From assembly GCF_022458985.1 (NCBI RefSeq), contig NC_061774.1:20616697-20680696 (forward strand): a stretch of 64,000 bases of DNA, in the 5' to 3' direction. Below the pieces are notes generated by a model. The model was not told the origin of the DNA and ran no database searches. It saw nothing but the letters and a program-made list of their open reading frames with translations. Shown here in pieces: positions 42,593-53,480 of the stretch. The translations under genes and the position numbers were made by a program. Position 1 is the stretch's first letter. Each line of letters opens with the position of its first letter. This DNA comes from Mugil cephalus (Eukaryota; Chordata; Actinopteri; Mugiliformes; Mugilidae).

Positions 42593-45034
42593 TCGTTCGC
42601 GTTCTGACTCGGGACATATCGCCGTGGACCGACGGGCACCCTGAGCTGACATGTGGCTGCTTTGGTTCTTCATTGCCTCTCTTCCTCGTGGCTGCTGCCT
42701 TCCTCTGGCTCAGGTATCTTAAGTGTGTCGAGTTGGACTCAGGCCGTCGGAAGGCGCCTCTGGACTCTTTCTGTGTCAGGAAGCAATAGCCCCCCCCCCC
42801 TTTTTTTTTATGTTTTGATTCCAACATTTTTTTTCCCACTAAGAAGGACTTCAGTAAGAGATGTACTACAGGTGTTTGTAAGTTTAATCAGACTGCGGAG
42901 GAGTTCTCGTTTGAAACCCAGTCGAGGTTGATCAGTGAAGGAGGTGTTTGGATTTGTGTTTGCTCGTTTTTTTTTTCCTTTCGATGACGTCTTTGTCTGC
43001 ACTTTCTGTTTAACCCGGCGTACAGGTGTTCCCATTCACCACATCCACGTGTTACATCGTTAACAGTGAACTCGGAATCGAGAGAATCCGGTCGACAATT
43101 TCCGCTTTCTTTTCCTTTTTAATGCGTCGCCGCTCTTCTGTTTTCCTGGGTTCTCAACGTGTTGCCACTGCAGACACTGTAACATACTGATTTATTTGAA
43201 TGTGTACATACTGTATAAAGAGTTTTAATAGGAGGATCTGTACATAATGCAGAATAAACTGACTGAAATAGCAGCGGCACGGCACGGATGTGGGTTTGAA
43301 TGTCGGCAGGCTCGCGCTGCGGAGGTGCCGTTGTGTTACAGTGTGAGGTTCGTTAAGTGTGAGCACCTTTCTTTGGGTTTTCTGTTGCTGTTATATTAAA
43401 AGTTGCTACTGATCTAAAAGAACAACAAAAAGAAAAAAACCCTGACTTCTTTTAACTTTTTAGATGTGCCAGCTCTTCTTGATTGATCCACATCGAGGGA
43501 TAAAGTGTTGATTCACTTTAGGTCAAATCAGCCTTTTTCAATATTAATTTTGTTGGTTTAAAGAAATTTATTCCCGTCTCTTAATTTTTCTCAGTTTTTT
43601 TTTAATAGGGGAAAAGTTTTTTGCTGTTGTTGTCTTTTCAAACGTCTAATTGACATTAGAGAAGAACAAGTAAAAGCAGGAAATAAAACTGCACATTAGT
43701 CACATTTGGTTCACATAGAACAAAACATGCTTTAAAGAGATTTAAAGTTTATTCTAGACAAAGAAGCGATGAAGTCAATGCAAAAAGCTGCAGTTCATCG
43801 AGTGGCCACTTGAGGCTCCAAAAGGGCGCAAACCCCCATAAACCCCCATGTTAAAAAGCCCAAACATGTTTACAGCCTGGTACAAAAAAATGATTTTGGT
43901 CTCAATAGTTCATTTCACTATTCACGACAACTGTATGTATGTTTAATTGTTCTTTGTTGTAAAATGGGAAAGAACAATTAAAATGGAAGAACCCAAGTTG
44001 CTCGGGGGCCATTGAGGGGAAAATAATACTGTGACATTTATTTTTTATGAAGGTTTAAAATTCTGCAAAATTAAGGCTAAAGTTCCTTCCTAGCCTGAGC
44101 TAACGGGGAGCGGAGAGTTGGGTGGGCGGTTCTCAATGTCCAACACAACCACCCCCCCATGTCCATATTTGGAGTATCCTCATGTGGGCGGAGTCAAACC
44201 CTTTGGGCTTCGTTTCCTTGGTTCAGAATCCAGTGGGTGACATCACGATGGGTTTGTCCATAGTGTACACAGTCAATGTTCTTGACCAAAACAATTACAT
44301 CACAAGGTCCATTTAGTGGCTCTGCTGGAGTTTTCCATTGAGCCATAGAGGCCCCCCACCCCCCCAGCTCATGGTATGATTGACAACCAGGATCCTTGTG
44401 TTGACTGTCGGCGTGAAAGGAAACAACCCAACAGGGTTTCAAAATATAAATGAGCCACTGTTCAATCATGTACTGGGGAAACTGTCCCCTTTTTAGAAGA
44501 CATCCATCCCCTGATCCACTCCAGCCGAGTGTCTGCAGGGCTAAAGTTTTAACCTCTGGTTTCACACAGATCATTCTGCAAAAGGTTGAAAATGAACGGG
44601 TTGAGTTACAGGAATAAAAAAAAACAAACAAATGTCTCCTTGTGTCACTGTCGATGTTCTTGTCCTTGTACAGGTCGGTTATAGTGAAATAGTTTCATAG
44701 AAGTGTATTTTGGTATTTTCCTTGAAACAAAGGTTTAAACCACATATTCGTTTAAAAATTAATCGACCACGTGTCTTATATGTCTTTAATGATGCGTTTT
44801 CTCTCTGGACGTCTTTCAAATTATTTATTTTTTTATCTATTCTTAGATGTAACATATTATATACGGCGACACTGCAGACCTGTAAAATAAAGCGGATGTA
44901 AAATGGTTTAAACAGGGTTTTTTATCGGACGGTGTCAGACAAAAGTAAAGTCATATCCACTGGTGGTTCACACGCTTTGATTTATAATGACATATGATTC
45001 CCACAACAGACGACACACGTTTTTCAGAAAAGTT
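42593..45034 (+). other. syvn1: syvn1 3' UTR and convergent spacer
   Basis: Contains AATAAA at about 43253 (GCAGAATAAACTG), the likely syvn1 poly(A) signal, and another near 44886 (AAAATAAAGCGG). The stretch 43795-44560 starts with CATCGAGTGGCCACTTGAGG and reads like a common fish interspersed repeat with short mixed words. No gene is seen between the convergent syvn1 and gpr137 ends. Confidence 0.5.
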
Positions 45035-45725
45035 TTTATTGGTTTCCTGTTTACATAGTAAATTTCATGTGGTAACCTCAAAAACAAGCATTAATTTATT
45101 TGACCTACAATTAAAGGTAGAATCATATTCATAAAATAAGTTAAACTTCAAATATCAAAATATAATTATACAAGAGGAGGGGAGGGAGGGGGGATACTGG
45201 CCTTAGAGGGAGGAAACACAGTCATACCTGCAGCCATGTTTGGATCACTGATCAGTAAACAGCCTGCTGGTGTAAAGGAATGTGCCAAGAGACATTACTG
45301 GTCTTAAAACAGTACTTCTTCTTTTATCACGTGAACTGCCCCGTGTTTTAAGGAATGTAAACGAAGCTAAACGCGCCGTATTTAGGAGTAGTTTACCTGG
45401 TACAGTGAGAAAATTACTTTAAAAATAAGCTAAGAGCCTGCAGCTCGATCTCAGCTCAACCTTCACGAGGATCTAACTGAGGACGACGTTTAAAGCTTGT
45501 TCCCTTTTTTTTTTTTTTTTGATAGATTCACATTCAACAAATACGCTCTCCGTTCCAAAACTAAAAAAGTGCAAGTTCACTGTTTGCTGGTGGTTTCCTG
45601 AGGTTTTCAGAGTGAGGTGGTACTTCTACTGCTGCTGCTGATGCTGCTGCTGCTGCTGCTGCGCGTCCTTGAGATGAACGTCATTGCGGGTTGCGTCGGA
45701 CCTGAGAACGGCTGAGGGTCGGGGC
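45035..45725 (-). other. gpr137: gpr137 3' UTR with poly(A) signal and (CAG)n
   Basis: On the minus strand AATAAA lies at 45035-45040 (TTTATT on the plus strand), about 690 bases after the stop. A triplet run (CAG on the minus strand) occupies about 45629-45662. Apparent reading frames across it with poly-Ser or poly-Gln are past the stop codon and not part of the protein. Confidence 0.65.
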
Positions 45726-48700
45726 TCAGTTCTGAGGGGTGGAGTAGAACGTGTGGTGCTGGTGGTTGAGGTCGGATGGGTTGGTGGAAAACAGGAGAGG
45801 AGCGGTCTCTGATCCGTACCAGCTGGGAGAAGCAACAAAGGTGAAGTATGAGAGGACGTGGTGATGGTGTTAGCTCCCACGACATCCACAATAACTGAGC
45901 TGGTGAACTGTGGATCTGATCGTGATGAATTAAATCTAAATCTTTAGAAGTGTGAAGGTCTTCTTGAGTCGAATGGATTAGTACGGAAGCCCTAAGCGGC
46001 CATACATTCATACGTATCTCGAGTTATTTATCTCATTATCTTCGGGATTTCCAGAAACTTAATTGTTACCTAGCAAACATTAAATCACAAAACAAACAGC
46101 TCAGCGTACAGTAGGCCTATTACACTGATATTATTAGTACCATATTATTACTTACATTGGTGTTCAGGGCATCCCTCAGTTAGAATGACAGGTCATGTAC
46201 ATATAAATATATAAACACAACATGTTTTCCCAAGATAATGAGATAAATAACTAGACAGCTTGAGAAAACGGAGGAAATTAACTAATTTTCACATGAAAAT
46301 GCAGGAAATAATAAGTATAAATGCATGACCGCTTTGTGCTTCCGTGTATTAGCGCCCTATTCACGTGAGATTAGTTTAACCTGGGACGTCCTGTAGATTC
46401 AGAAATGACTCGCCCACGTCTGTTTTTCATGTGACGCATTCGCACGGGATAAACAAACCCTGTGTTTTACCCAAATTTATGATCTGCAGTTACGGCTCTG
46501 CTACTTTCCACCTCACTCCACTGTGCGTCAGAAACGATTTTAATCAAATTCTAATGACTAATAAAAGATATATTTGTGATACTATTTATCCTGGGAAAGA
46601 AATCACCAACGACCTGGAGCTATTGAAATCAACTCTGATCAGTTCAGCGACATCTCGACTCTGCTCTCTAACATCTGTCCAAACTTTGAGTAAAACCTGA
46701 GATACGGCAAAGAAAGAAGTTACGGCAAGGCCTGAGTAAACCAAAGGGTGAAATCAAAAGCAAAAGTACTGCTGTAGAAGTATGTTGTTTGATCAGTGTT
46801 TCTCTTCCACATCACAGCTGTTGTCTGAAAGCGTCAAAAGAGCAACGACTTTCCTTCATTCTCTCCTTCTTTACCGGAGTAAAGTGCACGTTAATGAGGC
46901 CGAGAGTGAGAAACTACAAATGACCTGTGGATATTTAAATCAGACCAACTCTGATCAGTCCAGCAACATCTCGACTCTCCTCTCTAACATCAGTCCATCC
47001 TTCATTATTCTTAAGTGCGAAGAGACAGAAAAAAGCTGCAAAAACATCAAACAAAAGTCTCAAAAAAGTAAAAACCCACCCCCTAAATCACAGAAACGTC
47101 GATTCGCACCAGATAAGTTTTATCAGAGACCTCTGTGTTAGGAGAATTATAGTAGGTAATTATTTCTATACAAATTCACAGACATGGATGATTCGTACGG
47201 GATTAAGATTATTAGAAATTACCAGAGGTCCCCAAATAAAACTAGTTCCGTGAAAATAAAAAACTTATATCTAACCGAGTAATGAGAGACGCCACCGGTC
47301 CTCAGGATGCACAGAGACTTACTGAGAGATTCTTCTGCAGCAAGTGTTGCGTGGGTTGTGTGCGCGACGCAGACATGAAACTAACTGATATGACAGTGTG
47401 GTCACGTTTAAGTAAGTAATCACCTCATTGTGGGCGAGATCATGCACACACTGCTCTCGGCTTAGTTTCGTTGGTGCTACAGCCCCCGGTTTATTTAAGC
47501 ATTAATCATGTAAAGTGTTGGTAACGGCAGTACCTTGGGTGTGGATTCGAGCTGCGCACCCATGGAACGGACACGTCCTCGTCGCTGCCTTGAGGGTCGT
47601 CAAAGAAATACGGACGGGGCAGGACTCTGCTGGTGTTGCTCTGTGACATTGAGACGTGACGCTTGAGTGATGCAGAACCCGTCTCATACAGCTTTTTCAT
47701 TAGCGGCCTCCTCGACTCACCTCCTGAGCGGGTCGGCGAACTCTGAATATGAGGATGAGCAGGCTGGTCGGGAGCAGCTCCCATATGAAGAGGATGGCGC
47801 CGAAGGCCAGGTAGCCCCTGTCACCGAGTTCGCTTTGTAGGTCGGCCTGAACACAAACAAACGCACACAGAGACGCATGACTATCTAGTTGACTTCCCCA
47901 AGATTTACCTACATGTTCAGATGAAATAAAAATATTCACCGCCACTGTGATTACCTGGTCAGAGACGTTGTACCAGTCAAAGTTGAAGGACTCCACTTGA
48001 TAGTTTTGGGACAGAATGAGGACAGTCAGGTTGTAACAGGCTCGACTGGCGAACAAGAAGATCACTGCTGCTCCGAGCGCTGCTGTGCGACACACTGTGG
48101 TCCCCTGGTTGTGTAACAGAGGAACCAGTTAGCCTGGACGTCCATCAGAGCTGCAGACAACTCCACTCATTTGTATTGTCCTATAAACGTAACGGGACTA
48201 AAAGAGCGCTGCAGACAAATACAGCGGAAAAAAAAACAACAAGATATCCTGTCTTCTATTCCCTAGCATCAGTCAAATTAATGCTGGATTCCCATAATGC
48301 AATGCAGCACTACCTTCCATTAAAACTCCACGAACAGAGTTTTTTTTCATACTGATTTTCTTTGTCTAATGAAAATTATGCCGTCATTATGTTATCATTA
48401 TTCTTTTACATTTACCTCAGTTTCCCAGCACCAGTGTCCTTACAACAAACAAAGATCTATCGGGGTTTCTGCAGGTTTGAACAAGTGAAGTTTAAGACTT
48501 TTTAAGATCTTTTCAAGACCATTATAGGTTAAATTTGAGACTTTTTTAAGACCTTTTTAAGACCACTATGGGTTAAATTTAAGACTTTTGAAGACCTTTT
48601 TCAGACCATTATAGGTTAAATTTGAGACTTTTTAGGACCATTCTGGGTTAAATTTAAGACTTTTGAAGACCTTTTTAAGACCATTATAGGTTAAATTTGA

Positions 48701-50153
48701 GACTTTTTAAAGAACTTTTTAAGACCATTACGGGTTAAATCTAAGACCTACACAAGTGCGAAAAATAAGGAAAATTAGAGACCTAGATTTATTTAAATAA
48801 TAACTGAATAACAAAATGTATTGTCATTCAGCTATCAGCTCAGGACGTCCCTGGGGTGGGCTCCGCTAATGAGGAACAGAAATAAAATAAGTCGAGGGGG
48901 TCATACTGCAGATGAGGTAGTAATCAATGGACATAAGGATTTAAGACTTAACTAATTGTAATTTAAGACCTATAATGCAAAATATGCTGAGTTTTTTTTA
49001 AAAAAAAAACTTAAATTTGGATTATCAAATTTTAGACTTTTTAAGACTCTACATCTCTTGTGGTAACTATAAGCTCATAGATTTAATGTGAAAGCAGCGT
49101 CAGACCTCCCCTCACTTATAAAAACCAAAGACATCTGTTACAAAAGTCTACTTTTGGTTATTTTGACTCTCTGGGGAAGAAACGTCTCTCTGCACCTTGC
49201 TGATCAGGTAGGGGCTGGTGGAGCGCGAGTGTCGGGTCAGGAGCAGCAGCAGGGCGGCCAGCAGCACCGCGTCCAGGATGAAGAGCAAGTCGTTGACCAG
49301 AACTCGGACCAGGACTAGATTCCAGGTCCGCTCCCCGGCCCCGCCACGGCTGCCTCGGTCCCCGAGACCAGCGCACACCGCGTTCACGGTGAGGAAGATG
49401 ATGCTCAGCGCACCGTATACGCCACGCGCAAAAAACCTAAAGAAAACCAATCGTGAATAAATTATCTGTTATAGCACATGGTGTATTTTTTTTTTATATA
49501 TATAAGTGGCTAATAGTGTGAAACTTACAGTCCTTTGTCCACATCCGTGCTGTAAGTCTCTCTTGCTTTGAGTAAAACCTGAGATACAACAAACATAGAA
49601 GTTACGGAAAGGCCTGAGTAAACAAAAACACTGTACACTAAAAGTGAAACCAAAAGCAAAAGCACTGCTCTAGAAGTATCTTGTTTGTTCAGTGTTTCTC
49701 TTTTGCATCACATCTGATGTATGATAAAAGAGCAACCGGACTGTCCTGTTTACTCCCCTTTCTCACCTGAGTAAAGTACAGATTAATGAGGCTGAGGGTG
49801 AAAAACTGCAGACACACGGGGAAGCAGTAGAGCAGCCAGTAGGCGGTGGCAGGCAGGTGGTTTGCTTCCAGGGCGTTGTGGAAGTAAAAAGAAAACAGGG
49901 TCGTGCGGAGCGCGGACCACAGCAGGCAGAGGAACAGGAAGAAGCTCTGGTAGCTCCATCTCTTGTGCCTGTAGAGGTGGAGGAGCCACAGCTGCACGTA
50001 CACCACCAGGAAGAGGCCGGCGTACAGAGCGGTGTAGAGGATGGTGAAGCCCAGCTGGACGGACGGGGCGACAGCCGGACGCAGGGGCACCGGCGGGGGC
50101 AGCGTGGCCGAGGAGTTCGGAGGAGCAGTGGCAGCGATGACGGGAGCTTCCAT
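45726..50153 (-). CDS. gpr137: Integral membrane protein GPR137, lysosomal 7-TM protein
   Basis: Seven coding exons in transcription order: 50153-49767, 49578-49529, 49436-49196, 48104-47955, 47846-47721, 47640-47534 and 45822-45726, 1158 nt (385 aa). Family text includes [93 protein letters not shown] and a C-terminus [13 protein letters not shown]...FYSTPQN. The PLLFS / YSTPQ ending is that of GPR137, which separates it from GPR137B and GPR137C. The N-terminus has an NSS glycosylation site and is proline-rich. Despite the name, the family acts at lysosomes, with roles reported in mTORC1/Rag control for relatives. Intron 5 is only 80 bases. Intron 6 holds a decayed duplicate of part of the gene (46684-46920). 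Start chosen at the ATG giving [12 protein letters not shown]. Confidence 0.93.
46612..46995. repeat. Direct repeat flanking the gpr137 duplicate
   Basis: ACTCTGATCAGTTCAGCGAC near 46632 and ACTCTGATCAGTCCAGCAAC near 46950 open two similar blocks of about 60 bases (each continuing ATCTCGACTCT, CTCTCTAACATC). They bracket the duplicated segment, suggesting that the whole unit was duplicated in tandem and then lost pieces. Confidence 0.6.
46684..46920 (-). pseudogene. Decayed duplicate of the gpr137 exon 1 - intron 1 - exon 2 junction region
   Basis: Aligns along its length to 49566-49810. Shared words in the same order: CTTTGAGTAAAACCTGAGAT, GAAGTTACGG, AAGGCCTGAGTAAA, AAAAGCAAAAG, ACTGCT, AGAAGTAT, TTGTTTG, CAGTGTTTCTCTT, CATCACA, AAAAGAGCAAC, AGTAAAGT, TTAATGAGGC. 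In the exon 1-like part the minus-strand reading resembles the gpr137 segment LINLYFTQ, but has an in-frame stop and has lost the splice donor. Same orientation as the parent gene and located in its intron 6. Confidence 0.7.
48465..49065 (+). repeat. Degenerate TTTAAGACTTTTTAAGACC tandem array within a mobile element, gpr137 intron 3
   Basis: Opens with TCGGGGTTTCTGCAGGTTTG and then repeats a unit of about 60 bases containing TTTAAGACCATTATAGGTTAAATTTGAGAC-like text (about six copies, 48490-48745). It goes on to GTGCGAAAAATAAGGAAAAT and ends in TAGACTTTTTAAGACTCTAC near 49035. Related, shorter sequence lies at 50300-50600. Confidence 0.6.
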
Positions 50154-50299
50154 TGGAGTGCGGACAGGACTAATTTGCTGTCACCATCGTGGAGAAAGTG
50201 CCTGGTTTTATCCTCTGTGTCCTTACGTGGGTGTCACATGGGAGACCTGCTGAGGGCAGACAGGTTAGCGGGTTTTAAACAGGAAGCTGAGCAAAATAG

Positions 50300-50600
50300 A
50301 TAAATAAATAAGTACGAAAAATAAGGGAAATTTGAGACCCAGATTTACTTTCTTTTACATGATTGAGTCAGGCTTTCGTCAAAACATGAGGCTACTCCAA
50401 ACCTCATTATGTACACAGCTCCACTTTCTCTTTCTGCATATTGCTTAAGTTAGATTTCTTTAATAACTACACGGAACAAACTGCTCATTGAACAAAAAGC
50501 GAAAGAAGCTGTTTTAAGACTTGACTGAAATTTAAATTTAAATGCAAAATGTGATTGTGCTTAAGACTTTTTTAAGACTTTGCGGAAACCCCGAAAAAGA
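50300..50600 (+). mobile_element. Second, shorter copy of the TTTAAGAC element
   Basis: Shares GTACGAAAAATAAGGGAAAT plus GAGACCCAGATTTA with 48757-48795. Ends CTTAAGACTTTTTTAAGACT followed by TTGCGGAAACCCCGA, the inverted complement of the TCGGGGTTTCTGCAGG left end at 48470. The two therefore define the terminal inverted repeats of one family. Confidence 0.55.
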
Positions 50601-51440
50601 AAAGAAGAACTGACCACAAGAAATCACACGACTGACATCACACTAGTGAAATTCTGGGCAAAATCTGTCAAAACCTTCTGACTTCTGATATTGAGATATA
50701 AAATGAGAATCTTTTTTCCCTATTATACCAAACAAAGTCAGTATTCATAAAACACCTGTAGCAAAATGAAAATAAAAAATGCCAGATCACAAATTGAAGC
50801 ATTTAAGGCAAATATTATATTATATATTGTAATAAATTTGTCAATATACATGAGGACCTTCTACAACCATTGTAATTAATGACGATGTAGCAGCAGCCGA
50901 CTAAAAATAATATACACATACATCCTCCCCTATATTTAGGTCATAGACTATGACATTATTATATAATAAGACACACAACTAACCATTATGCTGGATTATC
51001 ATCAAGAAAACAACTGGTTGTATTAATATACCCGTAACATACAGTAACATACACATCCTCTGTGGGTTTTCGACTGATATAAACATTAGAGAAATAAGTC
51101 TAGGTCGTGTAATGTAATACATATTAAACTGTAAAGACTGTGTTTTCCCGTGTAGCCTATAATTCAGTGACCTTTGAGACTCTGTAGTCCGGACTGCCAT
51201 CAACAAACCTCTAGAACATAAACAACCGGCTGTGTTGCGTTCACGGACGTCAACAACAGCTAAATTAAACGCGACTAACTTTGCCAAGTACTTGTAGTAT
51301 CCCCTCGTAGTCGTTTTGTTTTTAATTCACACGTCGATGTGATTAAATTTCTCATCTGTCAGTAGTTATTTAAAGATAATAACAACAGACCTGAAGTCGG
51401 AGAGAGCTCCGGGATATCCAGCCGAGGCGACGACTAAGAG
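50600..51440 (-). other. gpr137: gpr137 upstream region
   Basis: AT-rich sequence with no frame of note. A slightly GC-rich patch at about 51390-51435 (GGAGAGAGCTCCGGGATATC) could be a noncoding first exon or promoter of gpr137, since the coding start at 50153 sits in an exon with no clear promoter. Not proven. Confidence 0.3.
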
Positions 51441-51444
51441 ATGT

Positions 51445-53117
51445 GCTGTGAGCAAAAGAGCCGATGTTTGGTAGTGAATCAGAAGAGTCGATTACCAGCG
51501 AGGGAGAGCCGGCTCCCCACGACTATTCTATCTGTCTCTAACCTACCCTTTAGTCATATTAATTGTTGCTACAGTATTAAAAGCTCTACCCACCATTGTT
51601 TTTACTTTTTCTAAAAGAAAATTGTTGCACTGCACCTTTGGAAAAATAGCTTTGACCCATACATAAATAATAATAATACAAAAAAAATGAAGCTTTGTCT
51701 TGACATTTGTTCTGGAGGTGCAACAAATACACAATTAGACTTGTTTTTTTATATAGAGTGCTTATCCTATTGTTTTTATAGTTTCATTACTTTAGCCAGG
51801 TGCTACCGCCCAAAATTTTTATTACGTTCTCACATAATTACAATAAAGGATTCTTGATTCCCATGCCATCTGAAATACTACTGTATATTTATATTGTAGA
51901 TTTCGTAGACACTGAGATTTTATTATCTATTTTAAATTTATACACCTGACCTCAAGCTGCTAATAAGCACAAGTTGCAACTTGTGTGCAGTAACGATAAA
52001 GTTCTTCTTCTTCTCTCTACTAAATAAATTCTTCTGTATGCTATACAATTGCTATACATTGTTATACATTATACATTGTTATATACATACATCCCAAACA
52101 CTGTGCCGTGGCATATTAGTGTGTCGTGAGAGAGAGTCAGATGGGCTGCACTAAATTATCCAATTTTACTAATCAGGTCATAAAATTATTTTTTATTTAC
52201 TGTAAATAATTAATGTTCTTTCACCTGTGTTATACCATTGTCACATAGTGAGAGGCAGAACAATTAAATCATCTTCCACTAGATGGCAGAATTTAGATAA
52301 TTAACCTGTTTATCTATCTGCTGCCATTCAAACAATTGAATAAGTCATGATGCTTGGAGTGAAACAGTGGTGATAGTGATGGATAAATACTGTAAAAGAA
52401 AAAGTACTCAATCCGAACTGGGTCCTGGAGAAAATTCTGAGCCAGATGAAGATCCTAGCCTGAGAAGTGGTCAGAAGAAAGCAAAAAATGTGAGCGCAAG
52501 ACAAAACAATGAAAGTTAGCTTTCTTTCAGAATTACTTTTACCGGGGGAACCAACCGAGCTGACTCTGTTATGCTTGGTGTGTGGTGAACCATGGCTCGA
52601 AGCAAACTTAAACACCATCTCCAAATAATAGATGATGGGTACACGATCATTATTTCATTGTGCTTTTTGTGGCATTTTTATTTGGTGGTGTGTCATGGGA
52701 TTTTTCTAATGTAAAATATAATATGTGTCATGGCTCAAGAAAGGTTGGGAAACACTGTATTATATAACAGATAAACATTGAAGTTGAGGAAGAAATTTAC
52801 TGCAGTTATTGCAAAATGCAATGTATCTACTATGACATTTATTTATATGGATGTTTATGTAAAATAAATGTTGTTACAAACTGAGGAATAGTTAAAAAGT
52901 GGTAGGAATTAAAAAAAGTGCGTACCTCTTCCTACTCTTTTTTTTTTCGAAGAGAAGGGCTGTGTTTCTTTTGATTTATATTTTTTTTGTCCAAATAGTT
53001 GTTCGAAATAAAATTGATTCATAAATAAAGAGCCGTTCGATGGGTGAAAGAAACGACTCCATTTGGGGAGAGCCGAGGTAAAAGAGTCGACTCTCAGGAA
53101 AGAGCCGTACGTCCCAT
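51445..53117. mobile_element. Nested hAT-like elements between gpr137 and the PLD-family gene
   Basis: The outer ends, AAAAGAGCCGATGTTTGG...GAGAGCCGGCTCCCC (51453-51520) and GAGCCGAGGTAAAAGAGTCG...AAAGAGCCGTACGTCCCATC (53080-53117), are rich in GAGCCG / GAGTCGA words in opposite sense, as in some nonautonomous hAT families. Inside lies a second hAT element (52085-52766). Confidence 0.45.
52085..52766 (+). mobile_element. hAT (ZBED5-like) transposon remnant with broken transposase start
   Basis: The right end reads GAAAGGTTGGGAAACACTG, the inverted complement of the usual CAGTGTTTCCCAACCTTT start of Charlie-like hAT elements. The left end CCCAAACACTGTGCCGTGGC near 52092 is a decayed partner. 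From about 52380 the plus strand reads MDKYCKRKSTQSEPG..., like the N-terminus of the ZBED5/FAM200 group of hAT transposases, then a zinc-finger-like VCGE / SKLKHHLQ portion. Frame shifts and stops break it. Confidence 0.65.
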
Positions 53118-53144
53118 CATTAAAATGGCGACGGTTTGTTTCCG

Positions 53145-53480
53145 CATTGTGTGGCCTGCGTAACGTCTGATGGGCGCGGCCACCGTTTGGATTCCAACCG
53201 CCAATCAGCGAGTCCAGGAAACCGCGGTCTCTTCAATTCGTTGTTTACTTGTCCATTGAACGCATGATTCAAAACCTCATTAAACGCACGGGTTGTTTAT
53301 ACTGTACATCACCGCGAATCGTGGTTTTAATGTTTTTTTTTATTATTATTATTATTTTTTGGGTTTTGTCTATATCACAGCTCTACATTAGCCGTGGGCC
53401 ACAGCAGCAGCAGCAGACAAACGTGTCCGTGTTATTGCTGTTTACGTTGTTAGCCTGGTGTCATTAAAACTCCTCCAAAG
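53145..53480 (+). promoter_or_regulatory. Promoter/5' UTR region of the PLD-family gene
   Basis: CpG-rich patch (GATGGGCGCGGCCACCG) with a CCAAT box in CCGCCAATCAGCG at about 53199-53211. The start codon follows at 53481 in the context CCAAAGATGCC. Between them a T-rich block and a short CAG run (about 53403-53418) are seen. The start site is not determined. Confidence 0.5.

Noticed and set aside
42333-42839. A 168-codon minus-strand frame over the end of syvn1
   Set aside because: Antisense of the last syvn1 coding exon plus 3' UTR. The Arg/Pro-rich composition is a by-product of the GC-rich coding strand.
45607-46011. A 134-codon minus-strand frame near the gpr137 end
   Set aside because: Overlaps the true final exon in another frame and runs into the CAG repeat of the 3' UTR. 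The correct frame after splicing ends at 45726 with the conserved STPQN.
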